Shown here piece after piece: positions 1 to 5,375 of a DNA stretch of 6,147 bases; position 1 is the stretch's first letter; every line of letters starts with the position of its first letter. Under the pieces are notes generated by a model that saw nothing but the letters and a program-made list of their open reading frames with translations, was not told the DNA's origin and did no database searches. This DNA is from Candidatus Fischerbacteria bacterium RBG_13_37_8. GTDB lineage: Bacteria > Acidobacteriota > HRBIN11 > MFGW01. The stretch is taken from the NCBI GenBank assembly GCA_001780385.1, contig MFGW01000086.1, positions 17,771 to 23,917 of the forward strand. The letters run 5' to 3'. The translations under genes were made by a program, and so were the position numbers.

Positions 1-20
1 GGTCCAAGTGGAATCCCCTT

Positions 21-605
21 GTGTGGCTGCGATGGATGTATGACTGGGTGTTGAGGTGGGCAGAACATCCTGCTGCAACGTGGATTTTATTTCTCTGTGC
101 GTTTGCTGAATCATCTTTTTTTCTTGTTCCTCCTGATACGCTGTTGATTGCATTGTGCATATCTAAACCGAAAAAAGCATTTTTTTATGCAATAGTAACG
201 ACTGTTGGTTCTACTTTAGGAGGTATGTTTGGTTATTTAATAGGATATGAATTTTTTGAATTGATAGGACAAAAGATTATTGATTTTTATGGACTTTCTT
301 CTGAATATGCGCAATTTCAAAATTTATTTATCAAGTATCAATTCTGGGCAGTAGGTATTGCAGGTTTTACGCCGATACCTTATAAACTTGCCACGATTGC
401 ATCAGGATTATTCAAAATGAAACTGATTCCTTTTATAATAATTTCTTTTTTAACACGAGGCATGAGATTTTTTCTTGTCGGTTCTTTAATTTATAAATAT
501 GGTCCGCCAATTAAAACTTACATAGACAAATATTTTGATTTGTGCGTTATTCTTTTTGCGGTACTTTTAATTTTAGGGATTGTTGTTGTAAAATTGATAT
601 TGTAA
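21..605 (+). CDS. yqaA: YqaA family membrane protein (VTT / DedA-like, SNARE-associated domain)
   Basis: This is a small integral inner-membrane protein of the YqaA branch of the DedA/VTT superfamily. Relatives are implicated in membrane homeostasis and lipid or ion transport, but the substrate of this branch is not established. From the GTG at 21 it has 194 residues, near the usual family length. Visible hallmarks are the N-terminal block MYDWVLRWAEHP (6-17), AESSFF-LVPPD (29-39), the Gly-rich membrane segment GSTLGGMFGYLIG (63-75), the re-entrant motif GFTPIPYK (115-122), TRGMRF (145-150) and a hydrophobic C-terminal helix (about 173-194). The start is uncertain. GTG 21 has no convincing ribosome binding site, ATG 36 would cut into the conserved block, and the frame stays open to base 3, so the gene may begin left of the window. 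It ends 42 nt before the tRNA-Pro gene on the same strand, and the two could be co-transcribed. Confidence 0.85.
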   Translation: MWLRWMYDWVLRWAEHPAATWILFLCAFAESSFFLVPPDTLLIALCISKPKKAFFYAIVTTVGSTLGGMFGYLIGYEFFELIGQKIIDFYGLSSEYAQFQNLFIKYQFWAVGIAGFTPIPYKLATIASGLFKMKLIPFIIISFLTRGMRFFLVGSLIYKYGPPIKTYIDKYFDLCVILFAVLLILGIVVVKLIL

Positions 606-647
606 TACAATAGACTATTCAGAAGTTATTTTAATTATCCTTAGAGT

Positions 648-725
<78 letters not shown>

Positions 726-874
726 TGTTATAGATGCAAGGAAAACAATGTACGCTGTCTATTATGAGGCTGATATTTAGTCGGCAAGAAACATTGTTCA
801 AAGTTCAAGGTTTGTAGTGGCTTTGCATTATAAATTATTTTAGATTCCGATTTGTTTATGGGAGGGGAATTGAA
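726..874. other. Intergenic region between tRNA-Pro and the SGNH hydrolase gene
   Basis: No coding sequence is supported here. The only local structure is a short pair of related heptads, GTTCAAA then GTTCAAG, at 797-810, and a -10-like TATAAA at 829-834 about 45 bases before the hydrolase start. No well-spaced -35 partner for it is evident. A promoter for the hydrolase is expected here but cannot be placed with confidence. Confidence 0.4.
861..867 (+). promoter_or_regulatory. Strong ribosome binding site of the SGNH hydrolase
   Basis: GGAGGGG lies 7 bases before the ATG at 875. It is the best Shine-Dalgarno match in the window and decides the start of the hydrolase gene. Confidence 0.8.
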
Positions 875-1564
875 ATGAAAAAGAAATATATCATCATTAT
901 TATTTCTGCTATAGTTCTTTTACTGGTTTGCGTTTATATAATCAGAAAGACATCTCCGATAGAAAAAAAAGGAATATATATTGTCTGTGCCGGTGATAGC
1001 ATCACTGCCGCAAGCTACCCTGAGAATCTCGAAGCGATTTTCCATTTAAAGAAACTCGGCAGGAAAATTGAAGTAATCAACAGAGGAATTCCCGGTCATA
1101 CATCAGGTCAATATTTAGCATATCTCCAGAAAAGCAAGATTCTTGATAGTACCATTATAAATATTGTTCTTCTCCAGCTTGGTACTAATGATGTACGTAT
1201 TGATACTGATCATACTGGTACCGAGCAATTTTATAATAATATGAGAACAATTATTAACCTTTTCAAATCACATACAAATTCCGATTTATCCCATCCTGAA
1301 GTTTTTCTTTCCACAATCCCGCCAATAGTAGTAGAAGTACCTGGTTTTTTTAATGGGGAATCAAAACGAAGAGTTGTGGAGGAAATAAATCCAGCAATTT
1401 TTCAACTTGGAGAAGAAACTCATTGTCCAGTACTCGACAATTATGCACTGTTTATGCAAAATCCAAAGTTGCTGCCAGAGATTCATCCTAATGATGAGGG
1501 TTATCGTGCCATAGCTGATAATTGGTACAAAATGCTGAAACCTTTTATTGCAGAAATGCCATGA
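875..1564 (+). CDS. Membrane-anchored SGNH/GDSL-type hydrolase
   Basis: This 229-residue protein is predicted to be an ester or acyl hydrolase of the SGNH superfamily (GDSL, PF13472-like). The exact substrate cannot be read from the sequence. Residues 1-4 are MKKK, followed by one hydrophobic segment (about 5-23) with no lipobox, so it is probably anchored in the inner membrane with the catalytic domain outside. Block I is CAGDSIT with the nucleophile Ser42. Block II is INRGIPGHTS (68-77). Block III is LGTNDVR (102-108) with Asn105. Block V is PEIHPNDEGY (201-210) with His204. The usual Asp three residues before this His is a Pro here; Glu202, two residues before it, may act as the acid instead. 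The start is well supported by the strong ribosome binding site. It is followed by repeat DNA and then by a same-strand hydrolase with a similar N-terminal anchor. Confidence 0.88.
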   Translation: MKKKYIIIIISAIVLLLVCVYIIRKTSPIEKKGIYIVCAGDSITAASYPENLEAIFHLKKLGRKIEVINRGIPGHTSGQYLAYLQKSKILDSTIINIVLLQLGTNDVRIDTDHTGTEQFYNNMRTIINLFKSHTNSDLSHPEVFLSTIPPIVVEVPGFFNGESKRRVVEEINPAIFQLGEETHCPVLDNYALFMQNPKLLPEIHPNDEGYRAIADNWYKMLKPFIAEMP

Positions 1565-1633
1565 TATACTTTGTGAGTTCTGCGATGAAGGGGTAGACCT
1601 AAGTATCTGCGCTTACGAGCAATCCCGAACGCC

Positions 1634-1742
1634 TTGTCATTGTAAGTTTGCCGGAGGCAAACGTAACAATCCCTGGCGGATCAGGAAGAAGCATAAACGT
1701 TACGGATTATTACGCTTTGCTTTGCAAAGCTCATAATGACAA
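1634..1742. repeat. Palindromic interspersed repeat with four-way-junction fold
   Basis: The 109-bp segment divides exactly into four paired parts with no unpaired bases between them. The outer stem is TTGTCATTGTAA (1634-1645) with TCATAATGACAA (1731-1742): ten Watson-Crick pairs, one G-T and one mismatch. Hairpin A is GTTTGCC-GGA-GGCAAAC (1646-1662), a perfect 7-bp stem. The inner stem is GTAACAATCC (1663-1672) with GGATTATTAC (1704-1713), one mismatch, closing a 31-nt loop. Hairpin B is GCTTTGC-TTT-GCAAAGC (1714-1730), a perfect 7-bp stem. The TGTCATTG...AATGACA ends resemble the CATTGCGAG-type palindromic repeats scattered through many bacterial genomes; that resemblance is from memory. 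It ends 6 bases before the ribosome binding site of the next gene, so it lies in that gene's leader if transcribed from upstream. No protein was recognised in it. Confidence 0.75.
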
Positions 1743-1748
1743 CACCAT

Positions 1749-1753
1749 AAGGA
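1749..1753 (+). promoter_or_regulatory. Ribosome binding site of the alpha/beta hydrolase
   Basis: AAGGA is separated by only 4 bases from the ATG at 1758. The spacing is short but workable. It lies 6 bases past the foot of the four-way-junction repeat, so folding of the repeat could affect access to it. Confidence 0.55.
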
Positions 1754-1757
1754 ATAA

Positions 1758-2633
1758 ATGAAGATTATTATTGCAGCAATAATTTTTTTAATTTGCTTTC
1801 TTTTTAGTTTCAATGCCTACTACTATGATGAAGAACCATATAAAGTAGACAATATCGTTTTTAAGAGCAATGGGTATAATTTAAAAGGAAATATCTACCT
1901 GCCTGAATTGAATAATCAGGGAAAAGCAATTATTCTCTCGCATGGATTTTATCGAATTGCAAGAAAACATTATTTATATAAAGAAATGGCAGAACGACTG
2001 GCGCGCAAAGGCTATATTGTAATTTCTTTTGATTACCGGGGTTTTGGACAATCTCAAGGTCCAACCGAAGTGAAAACTACTGCTGATTTAGATTTTATCT
2101 CGGATGCAAGAAACGCTCTTGATTTACTGCTGAAGCGTATTCCCGAGATAAGGGAAGTAATAATAATTGGACATTCTTTTGGAGCCGGCATTGCAATGAA
2201 GTTTGGTGTTGAAGATTCGCGAATTAATAAAATTATTTGTATTTCACCTGGCAGAAGATCATATGAATTATTTTTTGGACCTCATCCAGTTTTGGGCATA
2301 AGCTGGATCCAGCTAAAAATAAATCAGGAAATGAAAATAAAAACAAAAGTTCCTCTGGATGTAATTCGTAGAATATTTTTGCCTATCACTATTGATGAAT
2401 TCCAAGAAATTTCTTTTAAGAAACCAGTTTTTTTTATCGATGGGAGCCATGAACCCCTCAAAGATCAAGTTTTTTTGCGCGATTATGCTGCCGATATTAC
2501 CGCCCCACACCATGAGTATGTAACAATACCGGGTGCCCGCCACAATTTCGGTGTAGCGGCTGCAGTCCATGTCTATGATTCTTCCATTCTTCAGCAACTG
2601 GTTGATGTCATTGACTATTGGATAAATACGTGA
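1758..2633 (+). CDS. Alpha/beta hydrolase, N-terminally anchored or exported
   Basis: This 291-residue serine hydrolase has the alpha/beta-hydrolase fold (Hydrolase_4 / BAAT-like relatives). Natural substrates of such proteins are usually esters or acyl groups, and the substrate here is unknown. Residues 1-20 form a hydrophobic signal or anchor without a lipobox, so the domain is probably extracytoplasmic. Residues 58-63 (IILSHG) carry the oxyanion-hole HG. FDYRGFGQSQG (91-101) is the usual strand-4 turn. IIGHSFGAG (136-144) is the nucleophile elbow with Ser140. DGSHEP (228-233) holds the acid position, filled by Glu232 where Asp is more common. GARHNFG (259-265) contains the catalytic His262. 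The gene lies 193 bp after the SGNH hydrolase on the same strand, separated by the palindromic repeat. The two secreted-type hydrolases may form a loose unit, but nothing proves co-transcription. A G-rich heptad array begins 4 bases after the stop. Confidence 0.88.
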   Translation: MKIIIAAIIFLICFLFSFNAYYYDEEPYKVDNIVFKSNGYNLKGNIYLPELNNQGKAIILSHGFYRIARKHYLYKEMAERLARKGYIVISFDYRGFGQSQGPTEVKTTADLDFISDARNALDLLLKRIPEIREVIIIGHSFGAGIAMKFGVEDSRINKIICISPGRRSYELFFGPHPVLGISWIQLKINQEMKIKTKVPLDVIRRIFLPITIDEFQEISFKKPVFFIDGSHEPLKDQVFLRDYAADITAPHHEYVTIPGARHNFGVAAAVHVYDSSILQQLVDVIDYWINT

Positions 2634-2637
2634 AACA

Positions 2638-2679
2638 GGGGACAGGGAGCAGGGGACAGGGAGCAGGGGACTGGGAATT
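2638..2679 (+). repeat. G-rich heptad array with G-quadruplex potential
   Basis: Three 14-bp units start at 2638, 2652 and 2666. The first two are identical (GGGGACAGGGAGCA) and the third diverges after GGGGACT. Each unit is two related heptads. The plus strand has six runs of three or four G with 3-4-nt loops, which satisfies the usual G-quadruplex motif. The array starts 4 bases after the stop of the alpha/beta hydrolase and is G-rich on that gene's coding strand. Similar heptads occur in the element at 3776-3981. Confidence 0.85.
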
Positions 2680-2878
2680 TAGTATGCTCTTTTCAATACT
2701 TTCCCTATTGAATTATTATGGTTGATAATATATTATTATAGAAAGGACATTGATAAGAATAGAGCGAATGCACCTTAAAAGCAAAATAGCTTCTTTCAAA
2801 GCTCACCTTCAATATCTCATAAAGAAGCTCTCTACAATTAAGTTTCGTCACATTAGCTTTTGAAATCTGGATGATGCA
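2680..2878. other. AT-rich intergenic leader of the substrate-binding protein gene
   Basis: No gene is supported here. The stretch holds a weak promoter candidate (2708-2736) and a 9-bp perfect inverted repeat, AGCTTCTTT (2788-2796) with AAAGAAGCT (2821-2829), around a 24-nt loop. No T-run follows, so it does not look like an intrinsic terminator. It may be a leader structure of the downstream gene. Confidence 0.4.
2708..2736 (+). promoter_or_regulatory. Possible sigma-70-type promoter for the binding-protein gene
   Basis: TTGAAT (2708-2713) and TATTAT (2731-2736) are separated by 17 bases, matching the -35 and -10 consensus at 4 of 6 and 5 of 6 positions. The region is very AT-rich, so such matches arise by chance. 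It would give a leader of roughly 135 bases. Confidence 0.3.
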
Positions 2879-3778
2879 ATGAAAAAAACAATCTTCGCAA
2901 TATGTTTCCTGACAGTGTCAGCTTCTCTCTGTTTTGCAAAAATGCTCATTTTAAAAACAGAAGGAGCAGCTTCTCATGAATTTGTAGTGCGCGGCATTGC
3001 ACAGGGCTGCAAAGAAAACAGTTTTATTATTGATTTAAAGAAAGACTTATCAAATAACGAGAAAGCCAAAGAACAAGTGAAAAATATTCAGGCGGAAATG
3101 TATATTGTTCTTGGAGATGAAGCAGCAAGTTTTGCTACGGAAAATCTGAAAGATAAAATAGTTCTCTATTCAATGATCCCTGAACCAGGGAAATATAATT
3201 TCAATAAAAGCAAAAGTTTCGGTCTTGATATACTGATCAGTATTGATCAGCTGTTTTCTTACCTGAAAAGTATTGAGAACAATATTAAAACTGCTGGATT
3301 GCTTTACGGAATCAATGAAAATGCAATAATGGCACAGTATGCCAGTAAAATAGCTTCAAAAGAGGGGATCACTTTAATTCCAAGAGGATTGGAAAATGAA
3401 CAAGATATCAAGACTGCTATAAATGAATTGCTCCCGCAGGTTGATATAATAATAATGATGCCATCTATTGTAACTACCAAACCGGAAGTTATTCAATTTG
3501 TCGCACAGGAATCACTGAAGAATAATATAGCAGTTGTTGGACTGGCAGAAATATTCTTGCAATACGGAGCACTGTTCACCGTTTCTATTAATCCAATAAT
3601 AATCGGCAGAGCTTTGGGTGAAAGCGCTTGCTATATTGCTAAAGGGAAGGATATATCTCACATAAAAGTGACAAATCCTGCATATTCTATTATTTCATTA
3701 AACCTGAGAGTCGCGGAACTTTTAAAAATAAAAATACCCGATAAAATAGTAGAAAAAGCATATAAAACCATTAAATAG
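2879..3778 (+). CDS. ABC transporter substrate-binding protein, PF04392 (TrpX-like) family
   Basis: This 299-residue exported protein resembles the ABC_sub_bind family, whose members are predicted to bind small ligands, in some cases aromatic amino acids, for an ABC importer. The ligand here is unknown. Residues 1-20 form a typical signal peptide (MKKTIF then a hydrophobic core) with likely cleavage after CFA. The Cys at 18 is not in a good lipobox, so a soluble periplasmic protein is more likely than a lipoprotein. Family features in the second lobe are the strand VDIIIMMPSIVTTKPEVIQF (188-207), VVGLAEIFLQYGALFTVSIN (219-238), the ALGESACYIAKGKD helix (245-258) and a C-terminal LKIKIPDKIVEKA block. 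The start ATG has only a weak ribosome binding site (GGA near 2869). No partner permease or ATPase is adjacent. The stop TAG is also the first triplet of the following repeat element. Confidence 0.85.
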   Translation: MKKTIFAICFLTVSASLCFAKMLILKTEGAASHEFVVRGIAQGCKENSFIIDLKKDLSNNEKAKEQVKNIQAEMYIVLGDEAASFATENLKDKIVLYSMIPEPGKYNFNKSKSFGLDILISIDQLFSYLKSIENNIKTAGLLYGINENAIMAQYASKIASKEGITLIPRGLENEQDIKTAINELLPQVDIIIMMPSIVTTKPEVIQFVAQESLKNNIAVVGLAEIFLQYGALFTVSINPIIIGRALGESACYIAKGKDISHIKVTNPAYSIISLNLRVAELLKIKIPDKIVEKAYKTIK

Positions 3779-3981
3779 GGACTGGGAACTGGGGACCTGT
3801 AAATAACTTTCTGCTCATCCTACTAAAAGCAAGAAAACTAAATGATACAAAAATATACTTTGCAAAAAGACCAATGATGCACTAGCAAAAAGTATTTCAC
3901 TGATATATCTCATTCTGATTTGTTTAGGAGAAGGAGCAGAAAGTTATTTACAGGTCCCTATTCCCCAATCCCTAGTCCCTA
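3776..3981. repeat. Palindromic MITE-like element filling the convergent gap
   Basis: The 206-bp element has long terminal inverted repeats. The core is a perfect 25-bp inverted repeat, 3792-3816 against 3934-3958 (GGGACCTGTAAATAACTTTC followed by TGCTC). Outside it are heptads: TAGGGAC, TGGGAAC, TGGGGAC on the left (3776-3796), and on the minus strand of the right arm TAGGGAC, TAGGGAT, TGGGGAA, TAGGGAC (3981-3954). The right arm therefore has one extra heptad. The interior holds a smaller hairpin, ATACTTTGC (3855-3863) with GCAAAAAGTAT (3885-3895). There is no open reading frame of note. Both outer TAG triplets serve as stop codons of the flanking convergent genes. Possible roles are a non-autonomous mobile element or a bidirectional transcript end. 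Confidence 0.8.
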
Positions 3982-3985
3982 TCCC
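3956..3985 (-). repeat. G-rich heptad array with G-quadruplex potential over a stop codon
   Basis: On the minus strand there are five runs of three or four G (plus-strand C runs at 3983-3985, 3977-3979, 3970-3972, 3963-3966 and 3956-3958) with loops of 3-4 nt, satisfying the usual quadruplex motif. The array overlaps the last codon and stop of the ATPase gene and is G-rich on its coding strand. It is the outer right arm of the palindromic element. Confidence 0.7.
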
Positions 3986-5055
3986 GTGAGACGCAAGCCG
4001 GTTTGTTCTTCAAAAAAATGAAGGTGTCTGTAATCACAAAAAAGGGTTACTGTTTTTTGGATCAAAGTATCTGCCTGTGGAGTTATTACCCTGAGCGCAG
4101 TATTTCCTACAGTAACGGTAAGAAGATATTGTGAGCCGAGCAATTCGATGGCGGTGACAGTTCCTGTTAATAATAGGTGCTTGTCCGGGGATGTACCGGA
4201 TATTTTTATTGCACTGAGAGATTCCGGTCGTATTCCAAGAAATACCTGCTTATTACTGCAAGCTATGGGAAAAGTAATACTTGTATCTAAACTTGTAAAC
4301 GTATCGTTTTCTATTTTTCCTTTAATGATGTTCATGCGTGGGCTGCCGACAAATTCAGCTACAAATATATGTGCTGGTTTTTCATAAATAACAGCAGGGG
4401 GATCAATTTGTCGTATGAGGCCTTTATCCATTATTACCACGGTATCAGACATGCTTAATGCTTCTATCTGATCATGGGTAACATACATTACGGTGGCGTT
4501 GAGCATCTTAAAAAGATTTTTTAATTCTGCCCGCATGGTTTCACGAAGAGCTGCATCAAGATTACTAAGCGGTTCATCGAGAAGAAATACGGCAGGATTT
4601 CGTACTATTGCGCGTGCCAGGGCAACGCGCTGCTGTTGCCCGCCGGATAATTGCGCAGGATATCGTTTGAGAGTTTCCTCTATTGAAAGTTGAGAAGTAA
4701 CTTTATTCACCTGTTGGTCAATTTCTTCCGATTTTATGCCGCGGAGCTTCAGACCAATAGAAATATTTTGTTGTATTGTCATATGAGGATAAAGAGCATA
4801 ATTCTGGAATACCATGGCAATATCTCTTTGACGCGGAGAAAGTGCATTCACGTTTTGTTCTCCTATGTAAATGGTACCGCTGTCAGGAGATTCAAGACCT
4901 GCTGCAAGTCTGAGTAAAGTACTTTTTCCGCAGCCTGATGGTCCAAGAATGGTGATAAATTTCCCGTCAGGAATTACCAGGGTAGCATTATTCACGGCAA
5001 CAAGAGTGCCGTCAATGAATGTTTTCGTTACTCCTTCAAAGCTCACTTTTGCCAT
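3979..5055 (-). CDS. ugpC: CUT1 carbohydrate ABC transporter ATPase, UgpC/MalK type
   Basis: This 358-residue cytoplasmic subunit hydrolyses ATP to drive a CUT1 importer for sugars, oligosaccharides or glycerol phosphate. All motor motifs are present: Walker A GPSGCGKST (38-46), Q-loop Gln84 in VFQNYALYPHM, signature LSGGQQQR (136-143), Walker B VFLLDE (156-161), D-loop SNLD (164-167) and switch His194 in VTHDQ. The C-terminal part is a MalK-like OB/TOBE regulatory domain with LGIRPES (273-279). Its length is normal. The start is supported by AAAGGA seven bases upstream on the minus strand. It is the last gene of a binding protein-permease-ATPase operon whose permeases are destroyed, with the permease tail stopping 4 bases before this ATG. 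The gene itself shows no damage. UgpC is a family label; the substrate is not known. Shared ATPases of this type (MsmK, MsmX) serve several transporters in other bacteria. Confidence 0.93.
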   Translation of the reverse strand: MAKVSFEGVTKTFIDGTLVAVNNATLVIPDGKFITILGPSGCGKSTLLRLAAGLESPDSGTIYIGEQNVNALSPRQRDIAMVFQNYALYPHMTIQQNISIGLKLRGIKSEEIDQQVNKVTSQLSIEETLKRYPAQLSGGQQQRVALARAIVRNPAVFLLDEPLSNLDAALRETMRAELKNLFKMLNATVMYVTHDQIEALSMSDTVVIMDKGLIRQIDPPAVIYEKPAHIFVAEFVGSPRMNIIKGKIENDTFTSLDTSITFPIACSNKQVFLGIRPESLSAIKISGTSPDKHLLLTGTVTAIELLGSQYLLTVTVGNTALRVITPQADTLIQKTVTLFCDYRHLHFFEEQTGLRLTG

Positions 5056-5059
5056 ATTA

Positions 5060-5375
5060 TTATCCTTTCACTGCTCCTGCAAGCCATGAAACTGGTTGAT
5101 CGATAACGGCTGCTTTCAGGAGCAGGTCATTAATGATTCCAAAGGGATCAGCAAATATGAATTGCCATGCCATTGCCATAACTGCCGTGGGGAGCGCTCA
5201 TGGTATTAAAACAGAGGTACGCGCAGCTCCTTTGCCAAATAGAATTGCATTCAGCAGGAGAGCAATAAAAATCCAGCGAGGAATTCAAAAGGTACTGATA
5301 GGAATACGAAACGAGCAGTATTCCAAAGACTTCTGTGAAGTTCCTGGTCTGAGCCAAGTCTGTGCAGCCAGCTTG
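5060..5375 (-). pseudogene. Decayed CUT1 permease: MalF-like core joined to MalG-like tail
   Basis: The minus strand reads a MalF/UgpA-type segment beginning near DQELHRSLWNT, then SVPFEF and, after a shift, IALLLNAILFGKGAARTS followed by VLIP, a TGA, ALPTAVMAMAWQFIF, DPFGIIND and PVSWLAG. It ends GAVKG-stop, the usual C-terminus of MalG/UgpE permeases. Four lesions are visible. The N-terminus with the first membrane helix is missing. The frame slips by one base at a T5 run (5267-5271), best explained by loss of one T. A TGA (5200-5198) replaces the Trp expected in IPWALP. The second half of MalF and nearly all of MalG are gone, joined near 5075-5085. A 9-bp inverted repeat (CTGCTCCTG at 5071-5079, CAGGAGCAG at 5117-5125) sits at that junction. 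The product cannot form a working channel. Assembly error is possible, but several independent lesions argue for real decay. Confidence 0.82.
5063..5068 (-). promoter_or_regulatory. Ribosome binding site of the UgpC-like ATPase
   Basis: On the minus strand AAAGGA precedes the ATG by 7 bases (TAATAAT). Its last GGA is also the final Gly codon of the permease tail, so translation of the two genes was once tightly coupled. Confidence 0.75.

Noticed and set aside
598..612. TATTGT-AAT-ACAATA small hairpin over the YqaA stop codon
   Set aside because: The stem is only 6 bp, AT-rich and not followed by a T run, so a terminator is not supported.
797..810. GTTCAAA/GTTCAAG tandem, similar to GGTTCAAGGTTC in the binding protein gene near 5803-5815
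   Set aside because: There are only two units, and the second site is ordinary coding sequence (QVQGSKL) fitting the protein family; chance is likely.
1548..1736. 62-residue plus-strand reading frame overlapping the SGNH gene end
   Set aside because: It spans the palindromic repeat, lacks a ribosome binding site and resembles no protein; the base pairing explains the sequence better.
2313..2597. 94-residue minus-strand frame inside the alpha/beta hydrolase
   Set aside because: It lies fully antisense to a well-supported gene with catalytic motifs and has no family resemblance.
4148..5089. Four plus-strand frames across the ATPase gene
   Set aside because: All are antisense shadows of the UgpC-like gene, whose motifs are unambiguous.
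5198..5200. TGA read as Trp or selenocysteine
   Set aside because: The window uses TGA as a normal stop, the gene has other lesions, and no selenocysteine-type context was seen.
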